A stretch of DNA of 64,000 nucleotides from Skeletonema tropicum (GCA_037178625.1 JAWZXG010000026.1:124001-188000), one strand, 5' to 3'. Counted from the stretch's first letter, positions 42,594-53,639 are shown. Numbers and translations are program-made. The notes: generated by a model from the letters alone, not told the origin.

Positions 42594-45104
42594 ATGAGTC
42601 AACAACAAAGTCCCAGAGAGACCGAGACAACAAATCAGAGCGATAATAATAGGATGGCAGCATCATCAACATCAACAACAGCAGCTGAAGAGCAACAACA
42701 TCATCGTCTTCCAGCACCAGCTGCAGGAGGAATACAAAATTTCATGGCCATGGCAATCAGCTCCTTTCGACGGGAAGAGTTAGGATACAACAACACGAAC
42801 ACTACTACTCCCTCCAACAATAATACTACTACCGATCATAATTATGTCTCCAATAGGACACATGATGTACAAGTAGTCCGTACCAAAGGAGGATCACCAC
42901 CTGGAACTGCTGCTGCAGTTGACAATAATAATAAGAGGGGCGGCATTCCTCGGTTTCAACAAAGCTTCTATCCCGAACTACCACCCAACACGGATCTTAC
43001 TGCTCCACCGTCATCATCACATCATCATCATTACGAAGTCCCGCCAGCATCACTCAATCGAGATACGTATAACTACAGACAACAAGCACCACCATCAGCA
43101 GCTGCTGCTGCTGCTCCACCAACCTCAATCGTAGGCTTTCGGAACAAACCACCCGGCGGCTTCGGCGGTGAAGGACAAAGTGTCACGTCCGAAATCACCA
43201 TGTTAAATTTCGACTTTTTAGATGGGGAAGAAACCGACGATGATGATCAAACAGTCCAAACGACCAACACGAATGACAACCTCTACAATAATGGGATGGA
43301 TTCCATGCAGGCGGCCATGAATGAGATGCTCGCCTTGGCCAAGAGTAGTCATACTACTACGAATAACAACAATAGTAATAAGATGAGAGAGAGTTTTCAG
43401 AGTTCGGGGAGTTTGCATAGTTTGGGGAATATTTCGTTTGGGGTGAGTAGTGTGTTGAATCATCGGCAACGGTTGTATGGGACTAAGGGGGGAACCACTA
43501 CTACTATGGAGCAGCAGCAGCAGCAGCAGCAGGTGAATCAGCAGCAGCAGACTCAGGTAGGAATGATGATGAGGAATGGAGACAACAACATGAACATGAT
43601 GGAGAATACTACTGAGGAATCACTGTGGAATGAGGCACGTAGAGAAGTAGTATCACCTCCTCCTACTCTTCCGGTCGGACGAAAGAATAATGACCATCAC
43701 CAGCATGATCATCATCGACGACAACAGACATTCGTCACATCAAATACGACTGCATCCAAAGCAAGCAGCACCAGGGATCACGAAGAGTATAGCGATCAAG
43801 ACATTGATGCAATCATTGCATTAAAATTGGAAGTTGCCAATCAACGTGAATTGATTGATGAATTGTCTTCGAAATTGAATAAGGCTCTTGGTGAGAAGAA
43901 GGAGTTGGAGGAACAACAACAACAGCTGATAACTTCTTCTTCATCAAGAAGAAGAATGAGAAGTGCGCAGAGGGGGTTGTCGAATCATCAGGAGCTACAA
44001 CAACAGTCATCATCCAATAATAACACAGTTGAAGAATCGAATCTACTCAGTAGTAGCCTCCGTCAACTTCGAGTATCAACTACGTCCCTCTTTTCATCCT
44101 TCTCCGCACATTCCAACAACAACAACAACAACTGGGGAGGAGGAGAGGTACAACAACAAAAAGTACCACCATCCTTATCCACGGTACAATCCTCCTCTAA
44201 CCTCTCATCTCAACAAACATCCATGAAAACCCTCTCATCTCATCAACAACAACAGGGGGGGGGACAGTCATCATCAACAACCTCAACAAGTTGGTCTCGT
44301 GAAAAGTCAGCGATTGCCACAACATTCCTTTCCACACCAACCCCTACTTCACAGCAATTACATCGATCATCACAGCAGCATCAGCTGGAACCAACTCGAA
44401 GAAATGCTAACAGCAGCAGCAACAGCAACAACATCAACAACGAGAATAATAAATTACAACTCCAAGTACTCGAATTACAATCGGCACTAGTGTCACAAAT
44501 AGACACTACCAAGCGAAAAGAACGGGAATGGATGACTCAATTGAATGAATTGCAGATTGAGAATGAACGATTGTATCATGAGAATCGACTATTGAAGAAT
44601 AATAATGGTCAGAAGATTGGCAGCAGTGGTGGTGGCAGTGGTGGTGGTATTGGTGGTGGTGGTGTTTATTCGAGTAGTCATGGTGGCAGTACAGGAGGTG
44701 GTAGTCGAAGTAGTAATAGTGGACGGAGTGGAGGAGGAGGAGGAGGAGGAGGAGTCGATGCTACTGCTGCTAGTAGTAGTAAGATGTCATCGTTGATGAG
44801 TGACTCGCATCCATCAAAAAGTGTTGCTTCCTCTGACGGTTCATCTTCTCGTAGTAGTAGTAGTAGTAGAGGAAGGATAGTGGATGTTAGTATAGCTATA
44901 GCAGCAAAAGGTGGTGGTGGTGGTGGTGTGAAGAAGAATCGCCTGGCTCGTCAGGATTCCATATCCGAAGGTATCGAGGAAGAAGAAGAAGAGGAGGAGG
45001 AGGAGTATGATGAAAAGAAGTGCGCATCTACACAGAGTTCAACGGGAGACGTAGGCGATAATGAGAAAGGGAAACCTATCTTTGTTAGGACTAAGGAGAT
45101 ATGA
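42594..45104 (+). CDS. Large low-complexity protein with two coiled coils
   Basis: 836 residues, uninterrupted. Long Gln, Asn, Ser, His and Gly runs alternate with two heptad-rich segments: about 400-440 (IIALKLEVANQRELIDEL then SKLNKALGEKKELEEQ) and about 620-680 (LQLQVLELQSALVSQ, then WMTQLNELQIENERLYHENR). An acidic motif TSEITMLNFDFLDGEETDDD near 195-220 and a patch of Gly/Ser repeats before a Glu-rich C-terminus are also seen. Such proteins are often scaffolds or condensate formers; no specific function can be given. The unbroken frame over 2.5 kb and codon-scale repeats support coding. Confidence 0.75.
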   Translation: MSQQQSPRETETTNQSDNNRMAASSTSTTAAEEQQHHRLPAPAAGGIQNFMAMAISSFRREELGYNNTNTTTPSNNNTTTDHNYVSNRTHDVQVVRTKGGSPPGTAAAVDNNNKRGGIPRFQQSFYPELPPNTDLTAPPSSSHHHHYEVPPASLNRDTYNYRQQAPPSAAAAAAPPTSIVGFRNKPPGGFGGEGQSVTSEITMLNFDFLDGEETDDDDQTVQTTNTNDNLYNNGMDSMQAAMNEMLALAKSSHTTTNNNNSNKMRESFQSSGSLHSLGNISFGVSSVLNHRQRLYGTKGGTTTTMEQQQQQQQVNQQQQTQVGMMMRNGDNNMNMMENTTEESLWNEARREVVSPPPTLPVGRKNNDHHQHDHHRRQQTFVTSNTTASKASSTRDHEEYSDQDIDAIIALKLEVANQRELIDELSSKLNKALGEKKELEEQQQQLITSSSSRRRMRSAQRGLSNHQELQQQSSSNNNTVEESNLLSSSLRQLRVSTTSLFSSFSAHSNNNNNNWGGGEVQQQKVPPSLSTVQSSSNLSSQQTSMKTLSSHQQQQGGGQSSSTTSTSWSREKSAIATTFLSTPTPTSQQLHRSSQQHQLEPTRRNANSSSNSNNINNENNKLQLQVLELQSALVSQIDTTKRKEREWMTQLNELQIENERLYHENRLLKNNNGQKIGSSGGGSGGGIGGGGVYSSSHGGSTGGGSRSSNSGRSGGGGGGGGVDATAASSSKMSSLMSDSHPSKSVASSDGSSSRSSSSSRGRIVDVSIAIAAKGGGGGGVKKNRLARQDSISEGIEEEEEEEEEEYDEKKCASTQSSTGDVGDNEKGKPIFVRTKEI

Positions 45105-45255
45105 GTATAGACTTATTTTTAGATTCATTTACACTATGACCACTAAATCATCACATTTCTACTTAGCTTGCTTGTGGTAACAATTCCTCTCTTTGTCATC
45201 ACTCTTGGATGGAGATATCAAGTCCCTTCTACAATGCTAACAAAACCAACTTCAG

Positions 45256-45845
45256 ATGGTAATCACAGGCTCTCTCTATTCGAAGGAATTAGGATTTCAA
45301 GAACCTACAATTCTCGTTGGAGGGGATATTGTCAATGAAGAGGGTGAAGATATATTGATCCTTCGCGGAGTATGCGATCAATCTACCCAAAAAGTTGGTG
45401 AATTTACCCGTCATGTGGTGTATATCTCATGGAAGTGTTATTCGTATATTGAGAATTATTCACAGGATTTGTGGAAGTTGATGTGAATGTGTCTCATAAA
45501 GATAAGTGGATGATGAAGGCAGATATGACGACAAAGGCACAGAAAAGTTGGATGATCGTGAGGAGAGATTGATAAGTTTGAGATTGGAGGGAAGAAACCT
45601 GTTGCTGCGGCTACTTCAGCTGATTCTTCTGATGGTAAAGATGACGTTGCTCAGGATCCTGCTGCAGCTGAGGATGATGATGATGACGATATTGAGATCA
45701 TCGTTGAAGATGACACGAAGAAGGACACTGCTGCCGCATCCTCAAATGGAAAGAAACGAAAGTCTGGCGCACCGAAGATGAGGGCAACAAAGCAAAGAAG
45801 GCAAAGGTGGTCACAGACGATGTCGATGTGATTGAAATTGAGTAG
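45256..45845 (+). pseudogene. Multiply frameshifted 3' part of an unidentified gene
   Basis: The first part (from 45256, right after a CAG acceptor-like site) reads TGSLYSKELGFQEPTILVGG and FTRHVVYISWKCYSYI. Near 45455-45465 the sense moves to another frame (ELFTGFVEVDVNV then KDKWMMKADM). After a further break it continues as GKKPVAAATSADSSD, a run of Asp and GKKRKSG. One last shift gives TEDEGNKAKKAKVVTDDVDV to a TAG near 45845. At least three indels are needed for one frame, so this is a decayed gene or very poor sequence. Family not recognised. Confidence 0.5.
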
Positions 45846-46984
45846 ATTAGTTTAAATCAATCAAAAAAGTAACCTGCTCAGACAACAAGTATCTAGGGAT
45901 AAGTTATAATGCATTTTGTTTTCATGAAATCTTCACTCCTCTGAGTCCACAGTCCCTCCTTCGGACGAATCGAAAGTCCAGTTCGTTGTAGCTTGTGTTA
46001 CTCCTCCGTCGAAGTGAAGGAGTTCATTTGGAATTAAATTGTTGGTCTCTCCACTTGAGTCGGATTTCTCACTGCAACTGCTATCATTGCTACACTCAGA
46101 ATTGTCATCATTTACTCTCCATCTTCATCGTTTCCTGTCGATGCCCTTTCAACTACAGACTTGAGCACATGATTTCCTCCGAAGAATCAAAAAAGATTGA
46201 GCAAGAGATGTCCTCGTTGTCTCGGGAGGTGTTGGGATGTGTTGGTTAAGCGGAATCATCTCACATCAGTTGATGATTCAACAGTGTATTGTCCTGAGAG
46301 CAGATCGCTCGGAGTGCCATCTATGAGCATCTGGAGATGCTTGACTTTCTGCATAACTCTCTGCTTGACTTTCTTCATCTACTTGGCTGATGAAAGTCTC
46401 ATCAGAATGAAACTCTTCTTTTTTGGTGGTGTAATCATTGTGGGTGTTGTCATCCTACTGGGTGGTGTCATCATTCATCATCGGCATGATGTTCCAAGTT
46501 CTCAGCGCTCACCGCGTAAATAGAACGTCATTCCTTGAAGAGTGCCGCCGCATCTCTTGCTTGTGACGATGTAGTAAAAGTAGCAAAAGAATCAGGCTAA
46601 GTCTATGGTCAGGCTAGCCAGGATGTTCGTTCTCAGCGAATATTGGTGCTGTGAACAAGTGGGGCACAGATCTGAAAAGCTGGGAACAAGCTGGGCTCAA
46701 ATCCGTAGGGGCTAAGCTTAGTTTTGATATGAATATTGGAAAAATAGTTTTCCACGTACGTAGGAACTCATACAAATTTGGCGCGGGAGGGTTCTCATCT
46801 TCCACCAGTCTAAAATAACCTAAAGCCCCACACACAGTCTTCCACCTCACCAAGAAATAACCTAAAGCCCCACACACAGTCTTCCACCTCACCAACACGA
46901 CCAACGACCAACCGACCCCCATGGCAAGATAAGGGGTACAAGTCATGCCATAAAATAAATAGGATGCTGAACACCATAAAAGAC
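45846..46984. other. Intergenic stretch with a 42-bp tandem duplication
   Basis: No gene is well supported. At about 46814-46897 two copies of AATAACCTAAAGCCCCACAC followed by ACAGTCTTCCACCTCACCAA stand in tandem. A frame at 46197-46523 would encode two hydrophobic segments but lacks an ATG start. Confidence 0.4.
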
Positions 46985-48136
46985 GTTCCTACTTCTGGCA
47001 GTTGTTCTCCGACGGCCGCTCAAAGTCAGAGGAGGAGCCGCACGCACTGCTTTCGTCTACATCTACAACTTCGGCACTCCGGGACAGTATGATGGGATCG
47101 GTGTGGGTGGACGGTGGAAGAGTGAAATTGATCAATGTATTGTATCTTTTACAGACTCTGGTCCGCTGGATTACACAGACTCTCATTATGTCAAAAACGT
47201 GAAAGATGTGCATGATGCGCTTGTGCTTGTGCATCACTTCGACTTCGAGAAAGGGGAGCACAGAAATGTGCAGTTGGCTGGCAAGCTTGGCAAGAATCCC
47301 ATACACAAGTACAAGTTCTTTCTGAATACTTTTGACTACAAGCCAATTGAGAGGCCACTCAACGAAAAGTTAATCACCCTGGAAGGAATAATGAAACACT
47401 ATCGAGTGCTTTTGCTAATAAAGGTATAGTTAATATGCTTCAGAAGCCATGCTGGTGTCCACGATGCATAGCGCTGAGCAAACCCTCATCAGGCTGGAGT
47501 TCGACACCCTATCAAATAGCAGGATGCAAATCTCTCTCCCGTCGACATGGTGCAAATAATACTGCATATAAATTCACAAAACACGCTTGCACGAAGACAG
47601 CCGGCCGAAATGTTGCTGAACTTGCTGGACAAATCCGTCATGAACGTTCAGAACTGAACGACGTGTGAGCGCAGTTGACTGTCGGGGAATGGATTGTATT
47701 TCACGGCAAAGACGTTAATGGCAATGAAGACCCTGACCAACCAATCTGGCTTGGTCGGGTGATGCCGAATCCTGCTTGGAGTGGGCAAGGAGTGCTTCGG
47801 AATACGACCGGCTCGGCATTAAGTTATGACATGGGTGTCGAGGTGCAAAACAACGAAGTTGCAATATATGTTCAATGGTACGAGAAGATGGACTTGAACT
47901 CTGATGAACGCAAATATCGCGTCAATAAAACATTGACACCGTCAGTCCGAAATAATCAACTTTTGCTCCATACTGGACTCAAGATCAAGATGCAGCAGAT
48001 GCTTGGAGATTCCAATCCTGTGGCAAGAAGTCGACCAGGATCTGACAGACAGCAACGAACGACGGCAGCTGCATCTTCCAGTTTGGGAGAGTATACTCGA
48101 CCAAGGCAAAACAATCAAAGCAGTTACGAGAGTTGA
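46985..48136 (+). pseudogene. Transposase-like diatom repeat protein, one frameshift and one nonsense codon
   Basis: The first frame runs from about 46985 to 47429: FGTPGQYDGIGVGGRWKSEI near its start, then HYVKNVKDVHDALVLV, NPIHKYKFFLNTFDYKPI and IMKHYRVLL. At about 47415 one base shifts the sense to the next frame (KGIVNMLQKPCWCPRC). That frame runs on through GCKSLSRRHG and CTKTAGRNV to a TGA at 47666-47668, then resumes unbroken as LTVGEWIVFHG, QPIWLGRVMPNPAWSGQGV, VAIYVQWYEKMDLNSDERKY to 48136. The D-G-[IV]-G-G-x-[FW]-K string and CWC-x2-C pattern recall C-terminal parts of repeated transposase-like proteins in diatoms. The exact superfamily is not established. Confidence 0.55.
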
Positions 48137-48357
48137 CACAACAAGGAATACAGTATTGTATGGGAGATGACTGAGTCGGATTGTGACTTTGCACTTGGTA
48201 GGCGTGAGTTATAATGCGTATAACTTTTTCATTTTACAATTTTGCACTTAGCCCGTTCCGGATTCAGATTCAGCTCACTGAGAGCAGCAATTTGAGCGAA
48301 TAAAAAGTATGTGTAATGTATGTGGTGACTGAGAACTAACAAAAGGGGCAAAAGTGG

Positions 48358-48703
48358 CTAGGCTGACCATAGACTTAGCCATTCAGTGAGAGAGTCTTCC
48401 ATACTACCACTACCGCTGCCATGGGTGTCATTGCCGAAACTTTGCTGACTCGGCATCTTTGAAATTTGATACTCAAAAGAATGATTGGCAGGAAGGCTTT
48501 GACTCAAAGAAGAAGTGCATGGTGTCTCCGCGGTGCTGATGGTTAGTTTTGATTGAGTCTTTTCGAGGAAACCATCCAGTTTCTTCTTCTGCCTGGGAAC
48601 AATAGGCTTCTGCTGCTGCTGCTGCTGCTGCTGAGTGTTCGCTGCAGTGTTACGTTTTGCCTTTTTCAATCTTCGTTGAAGAAGCAACAACTGGAAGAGC
48701 TGA
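48358..48703 (-). CDS. Possible exon of a Gln-rich protein
   Basis: The minus-strand frame is open from a CAG acceptor-like site near 48703 to 48358, about 115 residues. It has LLLLQRRLKKAKRN, a poly-Gln run and IVPRQKKKLDGFLEK. No in-frame ATG precedes the basic segment, so a 5' exon would be needed and was not located. It may be spurious. Confidence 0.25.
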
Positions 48704-49042
48704 CGAGGTTATCATTTCATATTGATGTCCCTCCTGACCAGTGTGAACGTCTTGACACGGCGTCTCCTTCATATGTCATGGTAGCACTGTATTCCTGTGT
48801 TTTGATGTCGAAGATGTTGTAGTACAAAGTACCGCCAGTTAGCAAGTGTTGTTTCAAAGCCAGATATTATTGTATTGGCGATTTGTATTGCGACTTTGCT
48901 GCTCACCTGTCTCCTCTCTCGTCTTTGTCGTAATATGTGGTCTGAGAACAGTGGAGTTGGGGGAGTCGGTCGTTTTACATAGGTTTTACATTAGCTGGTC
49001 TGGCTGGTAGTACATACGATAGTCGTGCAAGGGACTTCGAGT

Positions 49043-49410
49043 TCCCTCTGTCCCACAAAAAAGTAGATATTTGAAGTTTATCGTAGTCCCACAAAAAAGT
49101 AGATATCAGAAATACTAATTCCTTTGTATAGGTCCTACACAATTGTCCGAGAGGCCCCCTTCTTGCTTCCTTCTTCCCCTCCTTCTTCCACTTCAGTTTC
49201 CATCAGTGGTATATTTAAGGTTAACTCATCCCCTTTTCTCACAATAACAACACAAATATCCGCTTAACAACATCCAACCTCTATTCAATCGTAACCGCCG
49301 TGAAATAAGCTTTCCAACGGTGTGCAATAGCAAATTCCTCGACGAAAATTGATGAAATTTAAGCCAAATAAATGAAATCAGATATCTACTTTTTTGTGGG
49401 ACAGAGGGAG
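49043..49410. mobile_element. Stowaway-like MITE, about 368 bp
   Basis: The right end, read inward, is CTCCCTCTGTCCCACAAAAA continuing AGTAGATATC. The left end at 49043 is the same with one mismatch, and a second tandem left-end copy starts at 49087. TA follows the right end (49411-49412). The CTCCCTC-GTCCCA start and TA target are the hallmark of Stowaway elements of the Tc1/mariner superfamily. No coding capacity. Confidence 0.75.
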
Positions 49411-49412
49411 TA

Positions 49413-51079
49413 ACCAGAAGATGCCCAGGCCCAGGGGATAATGAAAAAAATCACCAGCGATGACCATGGCGCACCTCGACCCGGCCGTACGTGCCGACAT
49501 CAACAACACTACCCACACATAAAATTAGACAGCCCCACTGCAGCAACTCACTCTCCAATAGCCTTTCTATTAAGTGGTGCCTTCAGGTGGTCATCGACCG
49601 ACGCCATCGCTACTTATTATTACACCAAAGTAGAGGTGCCGGAAAATTGCGCTTTGACATCGGTGTGATGATGCACTTCCAATATGGTCTTCAGATGAAT
49701 AGATGGAGCTGCTCCGCCACCGAACTGGTTTGCACACGCCAACTATATACTATTAAGCGGCGATCAATCCCCTCTAGAGTGTGTCTGGGCGTTCTATGAC
49801 GCATGCAGTGGCATGGTGAATATAGGTGGTGAAAATGGAAAATTTCCACAAAATACATCAAAAAATGGAGAATGCATATATCTGACAGAATACAAGATCT
49901 AGAGGTGCCAAAACTCATTCAGGTGATGACTATTACATAACAATCAACACTGTTGGACCAGATTTCTCTATTTCATTGCGGCTACAACATTATTGGACTG
50001 GTTGGAATACAGCATGTTTTCATGGAAAATGAGGTGCCCTACTCCGTCACATACACGAGTATTTGAAGTGATATTGAGTGCTTTCACTGTGCAAAATAGG
50101 GGACCTTTCACCACACAACACCAATGGCCATCTGTTGCGAGCATTATACAGTGGTTTCAGGGTATCATATGACTCTTAATAGCACCATTCCTACCAGATG
50201 GCATCAAAGCAACAGCGGATGTTTCGGCCTACTACTCAATTATTACGTCTAATTGGAATGTCATTAATAAAACTGACAATAATTATCAATTATCATAATA
50301 TATGGAAGGTGTCTTTGATGCACCATGGCTATTAATTACCGAATTCTATTCAATATGAGTATATCATGATGTTGCCCGGCAGGTGCAGAATTTATGTCTG
50401 CGTCGGTTAGAGCCGTATAACATCACAGTGACCACGATTCGACCGCCGCCGCTTACATGATCGGAATCTACATGGAAAATTGGTCTAGACTGGGTGCCAT
50501 TTATCATGGTTTTGGGTGCATTGGCCCAATGGTACCATGGTTTGCCTTCAGAATCATCATGGTGGAGATGTTTTTTTTTGAGTGTGTGATGCGTGATGCG
50601 TGATGACCGTACGCCGCCGCCGGCCGATGTCGATACTACTGAATGGGTACCCCCAATATCTTGGCGAATGGTCTGAATACCACCATGGCGCGTTGCAGAG
50701 GCGTTCTAAACTCACTAAATGGAAAGTTATTGGTCTTTGAACCATAAGAATCGGCCTATTATTGACAAAGTTACGGCCAAAAGGTCAAATGGCGTAGAAT
50801 GGCGTAGTCACTGTGAATAATCTGCCTGCTATGTACTTAGCTCGATCAAAAAAAGAAACAGTCGAAAATTGACAAAGGATGGTTTTAGATCGAAAGTGAT
50901 AGTTCGGAATGATTGTGTACTGTAAGATGTAGGAATTCCCATGTCGATGTGATTGGTGGACCAACGGATGATTTGAGATTCTCATTTGTCTGGAATACTG
51001 CCCCTAAATCAATCTTGTGAGCAATCGAAATTCGCCAGAATAGAAAGAATCGAGAAGACATGCTCGACAAGATTAGAGA
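49413..51079. other. 1.7 kb intergenic stretch, no gene seen
   Basis: Short frames only, none with protein character. ACCATGG-type strings (CATGGT, CCATGG) are frequent but I could not assign them. No RNA gene recognised. Confidence 0.45.
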
Positions 51080-51280
51080 TTAGGCAAACCGGGATAGCGG
51101 GCTAGTGGGCGTGCCAACAACACAGCATGGTTTAAGGAGAGGCTTGACAGGGGAATATTGGGGATGTTTGGTCCATATAAGATATAAGGGATAAGGGTAA
51201 CATTTGGGTAAAATTTTGAGCTCATTTGTACCCGATTATGTGTAGTTGTGGGCCCCACGTGGGCGCTGCCAACAACATAA
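51080..51280 (-). repeat. Diverged third copy of one end of the 1.9 kb element
   Basis: Shares with 4940-5120 the order GGGATA-CGGGCT-GGGCGTGCCAACAAC, GGTTT-GG-GAGAGG, GGGTA-ATTTT and CACGTGGGCGC (ACGTTGGCGCC in the others). Spacing is similar but many substitutions are present. No family gene follows. This shows an older insertion of the same element type. Confidence 0.5.
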
Positions 51281-51932
51281 CATGAAAAGCGCCCACTATC
51301 CACTATCCCGGCACGCCCAAGTAGACAAGATGCACTCAAATCTTGCGGAGCACTGTTTGAAGGCTACAGTTGTCACGCTCAGCTCAACATCACCGCAAAC
51401 GCCGAGCAAACCATTGCAAGAGCTCTTCCGAGACCGAGACGTACTAGTACTAGCGTTAGCGTTATGCCTTGTTTCAGCGTACTCTACAATTGACGTTGTC
51501 ATCCATCATCATCCTCATTCGAAATGTCTTCTTCCGATGCCAAGAATGCTAGTTATGTTGCTGCAGTCAGCAGCAGCAGCAGCAGCAGTTGGCCAATGAG
51601 TAACAACGGTGAGTAGTTGATTGTTTATTTTGTCGTCACAAGAGATGATTGTTTCATAGATGGCCGCAGCGGCCGACGGCAAATAATTTCACTGCCTCTC
51701 TGCCTCTGCTGACTTCTGAATTAATTAGTTGGTATGGCCACATAACAGTTCATAAGTCCGATGCCCCGATGAGACGATGAAGCGCCGGTTTGTTTCATGT
51801 GGGAATAACGCCATAAACTCATTGCTTTGCCTTTCCTTTATACAATTCACATTCACCAACTCATCTCTACTCTATGTCTATGTATTTGATCTCTTTTACC
51901 CTCTAGAAAATGTCAGCCGCCGCTCATCATCC

Positions 51933-52970
51933 TCATCCCGTCATCGTCGTAACGTTAACGTCACCGCCATATTGCGTAACGTCGCCAATTTCATGGAGAT
52001 CCATTCGATCTTTAACTATCATGGAGTTCATCCGCGCGTAGCCTCCGCCGCCATTTGGATCTAGCACACCCTCTTGGACTGCATCATTGTAGGCAAGCAT
52101 CATGGTCATGACCCATTCGCGAGGTGTTTCAGATGGATGGATCCCATGTCGAACCAGATTGAGGAGCCAATCAACGACAGCAGGAAGAAATCTACCGAGA
52201 ATCCGAGCTCTTCCTTCTTCGGTGTTGATGAGATGCAATGGTACTAACCGAATCACACCATAGATGTGATCTTTGTAGGAGAAGCGATCAATGTTGGCAA
52301 GTATAACATCGAGCACGCTCTTCAGCAAGAATTGGTTTCGATCATTATCATTCTGTGGGAACAGGTTGGTATCTTTGCCCCATAATACTTGATCATAGTC
52401 GACGTACCCAGGAGAGAATTTGAGATCAATGCGTAGAATCCCATCCTTGTCAGTATACTGGGTGAGAATCAACAATGATTCTGCATTCGGCGGATGACAC
52501 AGCTCAAAGCATTTGTTCAATTCAGCATCATATACGGAGATGTTGATTGAATGGAAGATAGCAGCTCCTGCTATCAGCTCTTTCAGCTCCCTTTTGGACA
52601 ACACTCCTACCGTTGTTGTAGAGAGATAGCTGTCTTGACTGTTCGATGTGTTTGTGCTGGTCCATGCCTCGGTAGCTAAACGCAAGCAATCCATTATTTC
52701 GTCAGAATGTCCATGACGGAAGCTTGTCCCAGCAGAGAGAGCGACATCTCCAAAGATCACGCCTTCGTTCAAACGGGTACTAACATGATCCAATACTGAT
52801 CGGACTATTCCCTCGCTAGCACTACTCTGTTCAACTTCACCATTGACATTACGATGGCAATAATAAATGCCACGATAATCAGGATTATTTGTATCTTCGT
52901 CTTCGTCACCGCCATTGTCATCAACTGCTTCAAATCGATGCTCAAGATTGTTCGGTGTTGTTTCAACCAT
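51933..52970 (-). CDS. Unknown protein, weakly OTU-like, with an SR-rich upstream extension
   Basis: 345 residues from the only in-frame ATG (52970). The same frame stays open far upstream (to beyond 53630) and encodes an RS-dipeptide run, SSPPPPTPPP, and PRKKQKTVKSCSCSIDG, so the real protein probably begins earlier. In the main part, LKELIAGAAIFHSINISVYD followed by YTDKDGILRIDLKFSPGYVD then YDQVLW resembles the second half of an OTU fold, with Asp where the catalytic His would be. A C-terminal helical part ends in DVTQYGGDVNV. Function unknown. Confidence 0.5.
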   Translation of the reverse strand: MVETTPNNLEHRFEAVDDNGGDEDEDTNNPDYRGIYYCHRNVNGEVEQSSASEGIVRSVLDHVSTRLNEGVIFGDVALSAGTSFRHGHSDEIMDCLRLATEAWTSTNTSNSQDSYLSTTTVGVLSKRELKELIAGAAIFHSINISVYDAELNKCFELCHPPNAESLLILTQYTDKDGILRIDLKFSPGYVDYDQVLWGKDTNLFPQNDNDRNQFLLKSVLDVILANIDRFSYKDHIYGVIRLVPLHLINTEEGRARILGRFLPAVVDWLLNLVRHGIHPSETPREWVMTMMLAYNDAVQEGVLDPNGGGGYARMNSMIVKDRMDLHEIGDVTQYGGDVNVTTMTG

Positions 52971-53334
52971 GCAGGAGTTGTCACTCTCCAGATCCTGAGC
53001 GCAATCGGGGCATCCATCGATTGAACAAGAGCATGACTTGACTGTCTTTTGCTTCTTTCTGGGCTGAGTTGATTCATCACTATCAGATCTTTCGACATCG
53101 TGGCTGCGGTTGTTGTCGGTGATGCCAGTAATATCAGCGAGAGGACCACGAGGGAGGACATTGCTGCTGTTCTCATTGCCATCATCGTCGTGGCGTGATG
53201 ATGACGACGATGATGTAAGAGATGATGTTGAAGCTGTTTTGGCGGATAATGGCGAATGTGGATGATCCGTGTCACCACGAGAGGGCGATGATAATTTATT
53301 CTCCCAAGACGACGCATCGTTATTTCGACCACGG

Positions 53335-53420
53335 CGGCTACGGCTACGGCTACGGCTACGACTACGACTACAACTACGACTACAACTACGACTACGACTA
53401 CGACTACGACTACGACTACG
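53335..53420 (-). repeat. Hexanucleotide repeat encoding Arg-Ser dipeptides
   Basis: About 14 units of ACTACG/GCTACG on the plus strand. On the minus strand, in the frame of the 52970 gene, they read as alternating Arg and Ser, as in SR splicing proteins. In a second frame they read as a pure Val run. Confidence 0.8.
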
Positions 53421-53639
53421 AGTGATGACAGCAGCGCCATTTGATGGTGGCGGTGTTGGTGGCGGTGGTGATGATGATGGATCAGAAGATCTTGCGCTCC
53501 ATTGATGAGATTTTTGTTCCGTGGCAATAGCAGATTGTTGTGGTAGTCCAGATTGCGGGCATCCAGATAGTCTTGCCCCAAGAACTCCCCCAAGACAAGA
53601 AACTGGGTATTTATATTGTATTTGGTGCTCAATAATGGG

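Noticed and set aside
42919..44796. Long alternative frames overlapping the 836-codon gene, rich in Gly, Val, Thr or His
   Set aside because: They are shifted readings of the CAA, AAC and GGT repeats in the main frame and have no independent support.
46197..46523. Frame encoding two hydrophobic segments
   Set aside because: No ATG start, unusual Cys/Leu composition, no splice partner found.
52805..53632. 275-codon minus-strand frame with a long Val run
   Set aside because: It overlaps the better-supported frame of the 52970 gene; the Val run is the shifted reading of the Arg-Ser hexamer. Its ATG could matter only if a frameshift exists.
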